From NCBI RefSeq assembly GCF_900115345.1, contig NZ_FOWC01000008.1, positions 124,001-188,000 on the forward strand: a stretch of DNA of 64,000 nucleotides, given 5' to 3'. This DNA comes from Amycolatopsis rubida. GTDB taxonomy: Bacteria; Actinomycetota; Actinomycetes; Mycobacteriales; Pseudonocardiaceae. The translations under genes and the position numbers were made by a program. Shown here one piece after another: positions 50,247 through 58,204 of the stretch (the first letter of the stretch is position 1; each line of letters opens with the position of its first letter). The notes under the pieces were generated by a model that worked only from the letters and a program-made list of their open reading frames with translations, did no database searches and had not been told where the DNA came from.

Positions 50247-51797
50247 ATGACGGAATCACAATGGGTATCACTGTCCGGAAGTCTGCGTCCGGCACTGGCC
50301 GAGGCCGAGGTGCTCGGCCCGCTCGACGCGGACGTCACTGTCACCGCGACCGTCGTCCTGCGGCGGCGCGCCGAACTGGATGTGGCCGCGCTGAGCGAGC
50401 CGCTCGCCCCGGAGGAATTCGCCGACCGCTACGGGGCCACCGCCGACGATCTCGACCTGGTGCGCACTGTCCTCACCGACGCCGGGCTCACCGTCACCGG
50501 CACGCACGCCGGATCGCGCCGCGTCTCGGTTCGTGGCCCGGCGCGGGCGATGACGGCCGCGTTCAAGACCGAGCTCAACCGGGTCCGCCACGGAGAAACC
50601 GGCGAATTCGCCGCACGCACCGGGGAACTGGAGCTGCCCGCCTCGCTCGGGGACGTCGTGGTCGCCGTGCTCGGTCTCGACGAACGGCCGCAGGCGCGGG
50701 CGATGTTCCGGCTGCACAAGGAAGCCGCCGGACAGGGCTACACCCCGGATCAAGTCGGCCGGCTGTACGGGTTCCCGGCCGGGGCCGACGGCGCCGGGCA
50801 GACCGTCGCGGTGATCGAACTCGGCGGCGGGTACCAGCCGGAAGATCTCCAGAAGTACTTCGCCGGCTTGAAGATCACCGAACCGAAGGTGACCGCGGCC
50901 GGGGTCGACGGCGGCAAGAACGCGCCGACCGGCGACCCGAATTCGGCCGACGGGGAAGTGCTGCTCGACATCGAGGTGATCGGCGCGCTGGCGCCGGGAG
51001 CCGCGCAGATCGTGTACTTCGCGCCGAACACCGACCAGGGCTTCCTGGACGCGGTGAGCACCGCGGTGCACGCCACGCCGGCCCCGGTCGCGGTCAGCAT
51101 CAGCTGGGGCCAGTCCGAGGACCAGTGGACGCCGCAGGCCCGCACCGCGATGGACCAGGCGTTCGCCGACGCCGCGGCGCTCGGCGTGACGGTGTGCTGC
51201 GCGTCCGGCGACAACGGCAGTGCCGACGGGCAGAAAGACGGGGCGCAGCACGTCGATTTCCCCGCGTCGAGCCCGCACGCGCTCGCCTGCGGCGGCACCA
51301 CACTCGACGGCACCCCACCGTCGACAGTGAACTCCGAGACGGTCTGGAACACCTCCGGCGGCGGGTCGACCGGCGGCGGGGTGAGCGACGCGTTCCCGGT
51401 GCCGGACTACCAGCAGTCCGCCGGGGTGCCCGCTCGGGCCGGGGAGGGAAAGCCCGGTCGCGGCGTCCCGGACGTCGCGGGCAACGCGGATCCGGCGACG
51501 GGGTACCAGGTCCTGGTCGACGGACAGCAGATCGTCGTCGGCGGCACGAGCGCGGTTTCGCCGCTGTGGGCGGCGTTGCTGGCCAGGCTGGCGCAGTCGG
51601 CCGGACGCGGATTCGGGCTGGTGCACAGCAAGCTGTACGCCGGAGCCGGCGCGGGCAGGGCGCAGCCGGGGTTCCGCGACATCACCGAGGGCGGCAACGG
51701 CGCGTACTCGGCCGCCGCCGGATGGGACGCGTGCACCGGGCTCGGGGTGCCCGACGGTGCGGCGCTGCAGAAGGTTCTCGGAGGTAAAGCGTCCTGA
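50247..51797 (+). CDS. S53 family peptidase (sedolisin/kumamolisin)
   Basis: 516 aa. Residues about 10-155 are the pro-domain (EPLAPEEFADRYGATADDLD). The catalytic residues of sedolisins are all visible: E237 and D241 in DGEVLLDIEV, oxyanion D322 in ASGDNGSADG, and S435 in GGTSAVSPLWA; the C-terminal calcium site is represented by FRDITEGGNG and GWDACTGLG. These are acid-active serine-carboxyl endopeptidases, normally secreted; no classic signal peptide is seen at the ATG chosen, as in many kumamolisin-like proteins. An in-frame GTG lies one codon upstream. Confidence 0.93.
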   Translation: MTESQWVSLSGSLRPALAEAEVLGPLDADVTVTATVVLRRRAELDVAALSEPLAPEEFADRYGATADDLDLVRTVLTDAGLTVTGTHAGSRRVSVRGPARAMTAAFKTELNRVRHGETGEFAARTGELELPASLGDVVVAVLGLDERPQARAMFRLHKEAAGQGYTPDQVGRLYGFPAGADGAGQTVAVIELGGGYQPEDLQKYFAGLKITEPKVTAAGVDGGKNAPTGDPNSADGEVLLDIEVIGALAPGAAQIVYFAPNTDQGFLDAVSTAVHATPAPVAVSISWGQSEDQWTPQARTAMDQAFADAAALGVTVCCASGDNGSADGQKDGAQHVDFPASSPHALACGGTTLDGTPPSTVNSETVWNTSGGGSTGGGVSDAFPVPDYQQSAGVPARAGEGKPGRGVPDVAGNADPATGYQVLVDGQQIVVGGTSAVSPLWAALLARLAQSAGRGFGLVHSKLYAGAGAGRAQPGFRDITEGGNGAYSAAAGWDACTGLGVPDGAALQKVLGGKAS

Positions 51798-51822
51798 ATG
51801 GACAGTCGAGGCCGGTCAGCCG

Positions 51823-52101
51823 CTACTGGCTGTCGCGGTCCAGGAGTTCGATGATCCGGCCGAGCGAGGCGTTCGCCGAGGCGAAGCCCGTTCGCATCTC
51901 CTCTCGGAGGTCGACCTGGTCTTCGCGGAGCGCGTTGAGCGTGCCCGTGTGAGCGCGCAGCTCGGCACGGACTTCCGCGACGTCCCGGTCGGCTCCGGCG
52001 GCGAGGACGCGTGCCGCCCCAGCGTCGGCCGAACGTGCACGGAGGTCGGCAACCTGGCGTTCGAGCCGGGCCACGCGCTCGCTCAGGTCTTCGTCAGGCA
52101 T
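51823..52101 (-). CDS. Small coiled-coil protein, hypothetical
   Basis: 92 aa, nearly all helical with heptads (LSERVARLERQVADLRARS, LNALREDQVDLREEM, ANASLGRIIELL). It may be dimeric. No domain known. It converges with the S53 peptidase gene (25 bp between stops) and diverges from the L,D-transpeptidase gene. The start ATG at 52101 lacks a good ribosome binding site. Accepted because of coherent heptad periodicity. Confidence 0.6.
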   Translation of the reverse strand: MPDEDLSERVARLERQVADLRARSADAGAARVLAAGADRDVAEVRAELRAHTGTLNALREDQVDLREEMRTGFASANASLGRIIELLDRDSQ

Positions 52102-52240
52102 GTCGTCGATACTACGGGTCCGGCACCGGCGGCTCACCGTGGACCGGGGCAGGCGGTCCGGTGCCGTCCGGCGCGGGCTCGCAACCTTTCGCCCCGCTCG
52201 CCCGTAGAGGAAGGGGGGAGCGAGAGGCGGGAGCGGACGG

Positions 52241-52735
52241 ATGCGCGGGAAGATCGTCGCGATGGTGCTGGCCGGGTTGGTCGCGGCCGGGTGCGGAGCG
52301 CCGGCGGAACCGGCGGCCGAGGCGGCCGGGATGCCGCTGGCCCCGTCGCCGGAACTGCCGGCGCCGCCGGTGCGGCACACTCCGCCGGGCCCGTCGTGCG
52401 CAGTGGTCACCGGCGCGTGTGCGAGCCTTTCGCTGCGGCGGGCGTGGCTGATGGAGAACGGCGTGGCGGTGCGGTCGGTCCCGATGGAGCCGGGCGGCCC
52501 TGGCCAGCCGACTCCGGTCGGGACGTTCCGGGTGGCGTGGAAGGACCGCGTCCACCGCAGCGACGAGTACGGCGACGAGATGCCGAACTCGGTGTTCTTC
52601 GCCCCGGGCGGCATCGCGTTCCACGCCGGGCCGCTCGACCGTCCGTCGCACGGCTGCATCCACCTGACCGAGGAGGATTCGGCGCTGGTGTTCGACCGGC
52701 TGCCGGTGGGGGCCGAGGTCGAGGTGGACCGCTGA
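52241..52735 (+). CDS. L,D-transpeptidase (YkuD-type) lipoprotein
   Basis: 164 aa. Lipobox LVAAGC with C18 predicts a lipid anchor outside the membrane. After a Pro-rich linker the small YkuD domain follows: GQPTPVGTFRVAWKD, HAGPLDRPSHGCIHL with catalytic C139 and H137, preceded by H128. These enzymes make 3-3 crosslinks in peptidoglycan or attach proteins. The residue after the catalytic Cys-Ile is His where Arg is canonical (S-H-G-C-(I/V)-R), and the domain is short, so activity or specificity may be changed. Converges with the next gene, 9 bp apart. Confidence 0.85.
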   Translation: MRGKIVAMVLAGLVAAGCGAPAEPAAEAAGMPLAPSPELPAPPVRHTPPGPSCAVVTGACASLSLRRAWLMENGVAVRSVPMEPGGPGQPTPVGTFRVAWKDRVHRSDEYGDEMPNSVFFAPGGIAFHAGPLDRPSHGCIHLTEEDSALVFDRLPVGAEVEVDR

Positions 52736-52744
52736 CGGACCGGC

Positions 52745-53158
52745 TCAGCCGGGCCGGCCGATGTTGACCATCCAGGAGACGCCGAACCGGTCGGTGCAGG
52801 CGCCGAATTCGTCGCCCCACATCTGCTTTTCCAGCGGAACCGCCACCGTTCCGCCGTCGGACAGCTTTTCCCAGCAGCGGCGCAGCAGGTCGCCGTCGTC
52901 GCCGCTGAGGCTGACCGAGATGGTCGTGCCCGGGTTGTGCTCCATGCCGGGCGGCACGTCGGAGGCCATGAGCGTGAAGCCGTTCTCGCCCTCCAGCATC
53001 GCGTGCATGACGTTGTCCGCGTTGCCTGCCTCCGCGGGTGCGCCTGCCTCCCCGTAGGTGTTCAGCGCGAGGTCCCCGCCGAACAGGTCGTGGTAGTACT
53101 CCATCGCCTCCCGGGCGTTGCCCGCGAAGCTGATGTACGGGTTGAGTTTCGAGGCCAT
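52745..53158 (-). CDS. VOC family protein (PhnB-like)
   Basis: 137 aa. Opening LNPYISFAGNAREAMEYYHDLFGG and closing DRFGVSWMVNIGRP are the hallmarks of PhnB/3-demethylubiquinone-9-like VOC proteins; MWGDEFGACTD precedes the last strand. Function of this group is mostly unknown; in phosphonate and antibiotic contexts they bind small ligands. GAGGAGGG lies upstream of the ATG. No functional link to its neighbours is visible. Confidence 0.88.
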   Translation of the reverse strand: MASKLNPYISFAGNAREAMEYYHDLFGGDLALNTYGEAGAPAEAGNADNVMHAMLEGENGFTLMASDVPPGMEHNPGTTISVSLSGDDGDLLRRCWEKLSDGGTVAVPLEKQMWGDEFGACTDRFGVSWMVNIGRPG

Positions 53159-53258
53159 CGGGCCCTCCTCAGCTGATGGACGGGCCCGAATCGTCGCAGA
53201 TCCGCGGGGTGCGACAACGGGATCGAGCCCGGTCGGGCGACCCCCGTCGCGGGCCTGC

Positions 53259-54044
53259 TCAGGGGTCGCCGGTGAGTTTGCCGCGCAGTTGTTCGAGGGT
53301 CTGCGACAGCAGCCGGGACACGTGCATCTGCGAGATGCCGACCTGCTCGGCGATCTGGGTCTGGGTGAGACCGCCGAAGAACCGCATCACCAGGATCGCG
53401 CGCTCCCGTTTGGGCAGTTCGCGCAGCAGCGGCTGCAGGGCCTCGTGGTTCTCGATGTGCTCGATCTCCGGGTCGTCGCTGCCGAGCGTGTCGGCGAGCA
53501 GCAGCGGTTCGGCGTCGTCGTGGACCGGCTTGTCCACCGACAAGGTCTGGTACGCGTGGCCCGCGACCAGCCCTTCGTGGACCTCGGAGAGTTCGAGCCC
53601 GAGGTGCTCGGCGAGCTCGGTGGGCGTCGGCGCGCGGCCGAGCGTCTGCGACAGGGTGGCCGAACCGCGGCTGAGCGCGAGATGCAGTTCCTTGAGCCGC
53701 CGCGGCACGCGGACCGACCAGCCGGTGTCGCGGAAGTACCGGCGGATCTCGCCCATGATCGTGGGCACGGCGAAGGACAGGAAGTCCGGGCCGCGGTCGG
53801 GGGTGAACCGGTCGATCGCGTTGATCAGGCCGATCCGGGCGACCTGGACGAGGTCCTCGCGGGGTTCGCCGCGTCCGGTGAACCGGGTCGCGATGTGCTC
53901 GGCGACCGGCAGGAATTCGGTGACGAGCTGTTCGCGCAGCCGTGGCCGCTGCCCGTCGCCTGCGGGCAGCGCGGCGAGCTCTTCGAACAGCGGCGCGGTG
54001 TGCGCGTATTCGTCACGGTGGCGGGTGACGGGCTGCTGGTTCAC
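53259..54044 (-). CDS. RNA polymerase sigma factor, SigB/SigF type
   Basis: 261 aa, group 3 sigma factor. Region 2 is seen as GEPREDLVQVARIGLINAID followed by RFTPDRGPDFLSFAVPTIMG and EIRRYFRDTGWSVRVPRRLKEL; region 3 about 130-180; region 4 helix-turn-helix TQTQIAEQVGISQMHVSRLL. Such factors direct general stress or developmental genes at GTTT/GGGTAT-type promoters and are held by RsbW-like anti-sigma kinases. The start GTG overlaps the stop of the RsbW-like gene (GTGA), so the pair is translated together. GGGAGGCG lies upstream. Confidence 0.93.
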   Translation of the reverse strand: MNQQPVTRHRDEYAHTAPLFEELAALPAGDGQRPRLREQLVTEFLPVAEHIATRFTGRGEPREDLVQVARIGLINAIDRFTPDRGPDFLSFAVPTIMGEIRRYFRDTGWSVRVPRRLKELHLALSRGSATLSQTLGRAPTPTELAEHLGLELSEVHEGLVAGHAYQTLSVDKPVHDDAEPLLLADTLGSDDPEIEHIENHEALQPLLRELPKRERAILVMRFFGGLTQTQIAEQVGISQMHVSRLLSQTLEQLRGKLTGDP

Positions 54045-54493
54045 CCGCTCGCCTCCCGGTGCAGGTCGAGGTCGAGGGTCAGCGCGTACCCGTCTTCGGC
54101 GGGGTCCGGCACGCTGCGCGCGGACACGTTCGCGGCCAGCGTGGTCAGCACGTGCCAGCCGAAACTTCGCTCGCTCGGCGGTTCCGGCTGCCCGGTGCGG
54201 GTCTTGACGGTGAACCGGATCCCCTCGGGCGAGACGGTGAACTGGCAGGTCATCGCCGCCCCGGGGGCGGCCGTCGAGACGACCTGGGCGCACGCCTCGT
54301 CGACGGCCATCTTGGCGTCGGCGATCGCGTCGAGCCCGTAATCGGCCCGCGCGGCGACAGCCTGCGCGAGCATGCGGACAAGCGGGATCTGGTAAGTCTC
54401 CGCCGGAAGCCGCAGCTCGATCACCTCGTCGAGCAAACGGTCCACGGCTGGCATGCCGCCGCTGGCGCGGCTGCCGGGGCCCTCGTCGTTCAT
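54041..54493 (-). CDS. Anti-sigma factor/serine kinase, RsbW-like
   Basis: 150-aa GHKL-type ATPase domain of the RsbW/SpoIIAB kind, which binds the sigma factor and phosphorylates a STAS antagonist. Motifs: N-box region DAIADAKMAVDEACAQVV (the canonical Asn is replaced by Cys-Ala surroundings, EACAQ versus E-A-x-x-N), and a glycine box that is reduced to SERSFGWHVLTTLA. It is translationally coupled to the sigma gene. The antagonist STAS protein is encoded 0.8 kb away but lacks the phosphorylatable serine. A second in-frame ATG at 54454 would be better placed behind the promoter-like sequence. Confidence 0.88.
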   Translation of the reverse strand: MNDEGPGSRASGGMPAVDRLLDEVIELRLPAETYQIPLVRMLAQAVAARADYGLDAIADAKMAVDEACAQVVSTAAPGAAMTCQFTVSPEGIRFTVKTRTGQPEPPSERSFGWHVLTTLAANVSARSVPDPAEDGYALTLDLDLHREASG

Positions 54494-54503
54494 GGCTCCC
54501 GCA

Positions 54504-54529
54504 TACCCAGGCGGGGCCCGATCGACACG
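54504..54529 (-). promoter_or_regulatory. SigB/SigF-type promoter, GTGT-N16-GGGTAT
   Basis: On the minus strand GTGT (54529-54526) and GGGTAT (54509-54504) are 16 bp apart, close to the GTTT-N14-16-GGGTAT pattern recognised by actinobacterial SigB/SigF-type factors. It lies directly before the rsbW-like gene, suggesting self-activation. The short distance to the ATG at 54493 implies an almost leaderless mRNA or use of the later ATG. Confidence 0.5.
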
Positions 54530-54625
54530 TGCGGCCGGGATCCCGGTTTGTGCGCAGCGGCACGTTTACCGCGGGCCCGGGCCGGTTCGCGGCGGCATCC
54601 CGGGTGAATCCGGCGGGCGGCGGGC

Positions 54626-54649
54626 GGCGATTTCGCGTGACAAATCGCC
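54626..54649. promoter_or_regulatory. Inverted repeat before the bifunctional nuclease gene
   Basis: GGCGATTT-N8-AAATCGCC has perfect 8-bp arms, 43 bp before the GTG of the nuclease gene and on the far side of the rsbW promoter. It may be an operator for the nuclease gene. Confidence 0.45.
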
Positions 54650-54691
54650 GGAGGTTGGGTAGTCAGCAGGGAGAACCTTTTCGGAAGCGGG

Positions 54692-55234
54692 GTGACCCCC
54701 ATGGTGCAGGTGCGAGTGCAGGGGCTGGCCGTGGTGGCGCAGGAGTCGGCGCCGGTCGTGCTGCTGCGCGAGGAGTCCGGCTCGCGCCGGTGGCTCGCCA
54801 TCACCATCGGCGCGCCGGAGGCGCAGGAACTGGCCGCCGCGCAGGAACACGTCGTGTCCGCGCGGCCGGGGACGGTCGAGCTGATCATCGAGGTGCTGGC
54901 GGCGCTGGGCCAGCGCGTGGAACGGGTCGAGATCACCCAGCTGCTGGACAGCATCTTCCACGCGGACCTCGTCCTGTCCGGCGGCGAGCGCGTGTCGGCC
55001 CGCCCGAGCGACGCGATCGCGATCGGGCTGCGCACGCAGGCCCCGCTGGAAGTCGCGGAGGCGGTGCTCGACGAGGCGGCGGTCGACGTGACGGTGGCGG
55101 CGGGCGACGAAACCGCTCTCGACGCCGCTGCCGACCTGGAGGAACCGGCCGAGGCGGCCGAGGACGAGATCCGCCGGTTCCGGGATCTGCTGGACGACGT
55201 GAGCCCGGAGGATTTCCGCGACCCGGACGCGTGA
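54692..55234 (+). CDS. Bifunctional nuclease family protein (BFN/DUF151)
   Basis: 180 aa. The domain (about 4-135) has the pattern VVLLREESGSRRWLAITIGAPEAQ and HADLVLSGGERVSARPSDAI together with ALRTQAPL-like GLRTQAPLEV, typical of BFN proteins that in plants and some bacteria cleave RNA and DNA. The C-terminal 45 residues are acidic and include RRFRDLLDDVSPEDF, a helix common in actinobacterial members. Start at GTG 54692 or ATG 54701. Divergent from the RsbW/sigma pair. Confidence 0.87.
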   Translation: MTPMVQVRVQGLAVVAQESAPVVLLREESGSRRWLAITIGAPEAQELAAAQEHVVSARPGTVELIIEVLAALGQRVERVEITQLLDSIFHADLVLSGGERVSARPSDAIAIGLRTQAPLEVAEAVLDEAAVDVTVAAGDETALDAAADLEEPAEAAEDEIRRFRDLLDDVSPEDFRDPDA

Positions 55235-55289
55235 GCCTCGTGCCGGTTCGCTTTCCGGTCGCAGCGTTCTCAGTGTCCTCAGTGGAGGA

Positions 55290-55706
55290 TCAAGCCTGTT
55301 CCGCGGGCCGGGGCAGCGGGATCTCGGTGAGCCCCTCGGCGGCGCCGGACCGTACGCAGTCCAGGGGGAAGAGCGAGAACAGCCGCCGGATCGCGGGCGC
55401 GGCGCCCGGGTCGACGTAGAAATCCGTGTCCGCTCCGGCGGCCAGCAGCTTCAACCGGATCAGGACGCGCAGCCCCGCGACGCCGAGGAAGGTCGTCCGG
55501 CGCAGGTCGACGATCACCAGGCTGACGGTGCTGCGCAGCCGCGCCTCGACGACCTCGGCCAGCCGGGGCGCGGTGGCCAGGTCGACCTCCCCGGAGACCT
55601 CGACGACGGCGGTGCCCGGGGCGGGGTGGCGGACGCGCAGCCGGAGCATCCCCGCCGGGTCCGGCGACGGCAGTGCGGGCAGTCGGGCACTGTGCGGGGC
55701 GGTCAT
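55290..55706 (-). CDS. STAS-domain protein lacking the phospho-serine
   Basis: 138 aa. STAS domain about 20-125: TAVVEVSGEVDLATAPRLAE and VDLRRTTFLGVAGLRVLI. In place of D-S-S-G the loop is G75-V76-A77-G78, so no serine can be phosphorylated by an RsbW kinase. If it binds an anti-sigma factor it should do so permanently; another role, such as scaffolding, is possible. It is encoded 0.8 kb from the rsbW-sigma pair but in a separate transcript. RBS is weak (AGAGAAAG). The gene is followed upstream by a 1-kb region with no gene. Confidence 0.85.
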   Translation of the reverse strand: MTAPHSARLPALPSPDPAGMLRLRVRHPAPGTAVVEVSGEVDLATAPRLAEVVEARLRSTVSLVIVDLRRTTFLGVAGLRVLIRLKLLAAGADTDFYVDPGAAPAIRRLFSLFPLDCVRSGAAEGLTEIPLPRPAEQA

Positions 55707-56099
55707 CACGGCACTTTCTCTGAGCCGCGCACAGGGCTGCGGCGGAATGCCGGCCCGGCCGGGCACCGGGCATCCCGGCGCGCGGGACGAATCACACGGT
55801 GGCTGGAGGCTCAACCACTCTCCACCGTAGCTCTCCCGAGCCGCCCAGGGAAGCCGCCGAAGGGGGACGAACGGCGACCGGGTGGTTGTTGAACGATCAG
55901 GCGACCGCGGGGAGATCGCCGCCGCGCGCGCCGGAAACGGTGGCGGGAAAGACAATCCGGTGGCCGAGGGAGAGTTTCCCGCTGGCGGTGGCGGAGTTCG
56001 GGTGCGCGTGACGGCGGGGTGAGCGGATTTCGTTGCCGCAGGCGAGGACTCTCGCTGCCGGACTCGGACCTGCCCTGATCCGGTGGGGCAGGTGGAGTT

Positions 56100-56745
56100 G
56101 CGCCTCGGCAGGGCGGCGACCGCTGCCGCGTCCCCGCTGGCTCGGTGGCCTCGCTGGCTCGGTGGCCCCGAACTGGCGCGGCGGGCTCGGGCATTCCCAG
56201 GCGGCACGGATTCGCCTGCCGCGCGCCAGCCCGGTTGGCCCGGCCACGCCTCGATCCGGCAGTTGTGGACCGGCGGCGATGCTGCTGTTGCGCACAAGCC
56301 GCCGCCGGGTCGGCGATGCCTCGACCCGGCGGGATCTGGGCAAGTTGTCCCCGGCAGGGTGGAGGATGCCGGGCACGCAATGCCCCCACCATGACTCGGC
56401 CGCGCCTCGATTCGCGGTGGCCTGCGGAGGTGTTCCGGCCAGCGAGGATTCCGCCGTCGTGCGCAAACTGCCAGCTGGCTCGGCCGCGCCTCGATCCGAC
56501 AGTCGTGCTCGGGCTGCGTGCGTGGGTCCTGCCGTCGTGCGCAAGCCCCCTCCTGGCTCGGCTACGCCTCGGCGTGGGGCTCGCGCAGTCGTCCCCGGCA
56601 GCGGGAACCCTGCCGCGCAAGCAACCTCCTCCCGCTGGGTTCGGCTGTGCCTCGATCCGAGGCGGCCCACGCAGGCGTCCCGGACAACACGGACTCTGCT
56701 GCAACAAACCCCCCCGACGAGTCCGGCTAACCCCCGATCCGAGGC
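56100..56745. repeat. Degenerate tandem repeat field, unit about 70-86 bp
   Basis: The motif GCCTCGATCCG recurs at 56248, 56318 (GCCTCGACCCG), 56404 (GCCTCGATTCG), 56488, 56566 (GCCTCGGCG) and 56649, with spacings 70, 86, 84, 78 and 83 bp, and a faint earlier unit starts at 56102. Units also share GTCGTGCGCAA and CCTCCT-GGCTCGGC stretches. A last partial unit with CGATCCGAGGCGG (56735-56747) is already inside the LLM gene. Indels change the frame, so it does not look coding. With it, 55707-56726 (about 1 kb) is otherwise empty of genes. Best read as an old, diverged tandem array of unknown role. Confidence 0.7.
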
Positions 56746-57554
56746 GGTCCGGCGTCCACGACCGTCAGCGAAAGGTCCAGCGGATCGAAGTGGATCAGCG
56801 ATTCCATCCACCACGTCATCCCCGCCTCGGCGAGCGCCGCGAGATCCACCGTGCCCGGGTCGTCCCACGCCGGGCTCGCGTTGCCCGACACCGCGACCTC
56901 GTACGGGCGATCCGGCGGCCGCACGCGAGCAACCAGGCTGGCCAGCTCCGCGGGCGGCAACGGCCGAGGCCCGGGCAGCGGGAAAATCCCGTCGCTCGCC
57001 GCGGCCCGCCGGAGAACCCGTTCATGCCGGGTCGTGCTGGCCGTCCACACCGGAAGGGGATACGGCTCCGGGCCGGCCGCGTCCAGGCTCACCCGATAGT
57101 GCGGCCCCTCGTGCCGCACCGCCTCCCCGGCCCACATCGCGCGGACGATCTCCAGCGCCTCGTCGGTCCGCGACGACAGTTCGGCAGGCGAGGACGGATC
57201 GCCGAACCGGCTGAAATCGCCGGTTTCGTCGGAGCCGATGCCGGTTCCCAGGATCAACCGGCCGCGGGACAGGCGGGAGAGCGTCGCGGCTTGCCGGGCC
57301 AGGAGCCACGGACGGCGGCGGCTCGGCGGCGTGACCATCGGGCCCAGCAGCACCGTGCTGGTCGCCTGTGCGATGGCGGCCAGCGTGGTCCAGGTGTCGG
57401 CGATCGGCGGCATCGCGGGCACCACGTGGTCCCACAGGAACACGCCGTCCCAGCCGGCGGCTTCGGCTCGGACTGCCAGGTCGGCCAGGGCGGCTGGATC
57501 GCCGAACGGGCCGAACGGCGGCAGGTAGAGGCCGTAGCGAACGTGGCCGGTCAT
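56727..57554 (-). CDS. LLM-class F420-dependent oxidoreductase
   Basis: 275-aa TIM-barrel enzyme: RYGLYLPPFGPFGDPAALAD, GWDGVFLWDHVVP, TSTVLLGPMVTPPSRRRPWL, SRGRLILGTGIGSDE and PLPVWTASTTRHERVLRRAA. It is similar in style to the two other LLM proteins of the window. Cofactor likely F420; substrate unknown. GGAGGGGG precedes the ATG. The 3' end lies in the repeat field: the stop region (TCCGAGGCGGTCC complement) shares sequence with the repeat unit, so the last residues may have come from, or given rise to, the repeats. Diverges from the PadR-P450 unit. Confidence 0.87.
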   Translation of the reverse strand: MTGHVRYGLYLPPFGPFGDPAALADLAVRAEAAGWDGVFLWDHVVPAMPPIADTWTTLAAIAQATSTVLLGPMVTPPSRRRPWLLARQAATLSRLSRGRLILGTGIGSDETGDFSRFGDPSSPAELSSRTDEALEIVRAMWAGEAVRHEGPHYRVSLDAAGPEPYPLPVWTASTTRHERVLRRAAASDGIFPLPGPRPLPPAELASLVARVRPPDRPYEVAVSGNASPAWDDPGTVDLAALAEAGMTWWMESLIHFDPLDLSLTVVDAGPPRIGG

Positions 57555-57668
57555 GCGGGAACCCCCTCCGGATCGGTCGAACGGAACCGTATCGGGAGGG
57601 ACCGACAAAAACGGGCCGAGATCTTTTCCCGGCATCCGCCGTCCGGACGTTGCCCCCTCACCGGACCC

Positions 57669-57685
57669 TAGGTTACGGTGACCTA
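57669..57685. promoter_or_regulatory. Palindrome over the padR-like start codon
   Basis: TAGGTTACGGTGACCTA is symmetric at 14 of 17 positions (TAGGT-n-AC-n-GT-n-ACCTA). It covers a -10-like TAGGTT and the GTG at 57678, so binding would stop transcription of the PadR gene: a likely self-repression site. Confidence 0.55.
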
Positions 57686-58187
57686 TGTGTGGACCGACGT
57701 GCTCCTGCTCGCCAAGCTCGCCGAGCGGCCGTGGCACGGCTACGAGCTGCGCAAGCAGGTCGAGGAATCCAGCGGCCGCGCGCTGTCGAACAACTCGCTC
57801 TACCCGGCGCTGCGGCGGTTCGCCGAGGCGGGCGCGGTGACCCGGACCGCCGAGCCGCAGGAAGGCCGCCCGCCGCGGCACGTGTACACGATCACCGACG
57901 TCGGGCGGGAGCTGCTGCACGATCTGCTCGCCGACCTGCCGCCGGAACTGGCCGGGGATCCGGCCGAGTTCCTGGCGCGGCTGGCGGGGTTCGGCAGGCT
58001 CACCCCGGAGGAACGGCTGCGCGTGCTGGACGCCCGCCAGACCGCCGTCGCGGCGCAGCGGGACCGGCTGGCCAAGCTCGGCGCCGGGCAGGCCGACCCG
58101 TGGAGCAGGCTCGTGCTGGCCGAGGTCCAGCGCCGCGCGGAGAACGAACAGGACTGGCTCGCGTCGTTGCGCACGCGGGCGGGCTGA
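57678..58187 (+). CDS. PadR-family transcriptional regulator
   Basis: 169 aa. Winged helix in the N-terminal half: VLLLAKLAERPWHGYELRKQ, SLYPALRRFAEAGAVTRTAE and RPPRHVYTITDVGRELLHDL; the C-terminal half (about 95-165) is the helical dimer arm. PadR proteins repress detoxification or metabolic genes and release DNA upon ligand binding. Start GTG 57678 or GTG 57687; a palindrome over the first start supports control of its own gene. The P450 gene follows after 17 bp, so the P450 is the probable regulated enzyme. Confidence 0.88.
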   Translation: MTYVWTDVLLLAKLAERPWHGYELRKQVEESSGRALSNNSLYPALRRFAEAGAVTRTAEPQEGRPPRHVYTITDVGRELLHDLLADLPPELAGDPAEFLARLAGFGRLTPEERLRVLDARQTAVAAQRDRLAKLGAGQADPWSRLVLAEVQRRAENEQDWLASLRTRAG

Positions 58188-58204
58188 CCCGAGGAGGACC
58201 CGGA

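Noticed and set aside
56100..56745. CRISPR array
   Set aside because: Repeat units are 70-86 bp, diverged throughout and lack short identical repeats separated by unique spacers; no cas gene is present.
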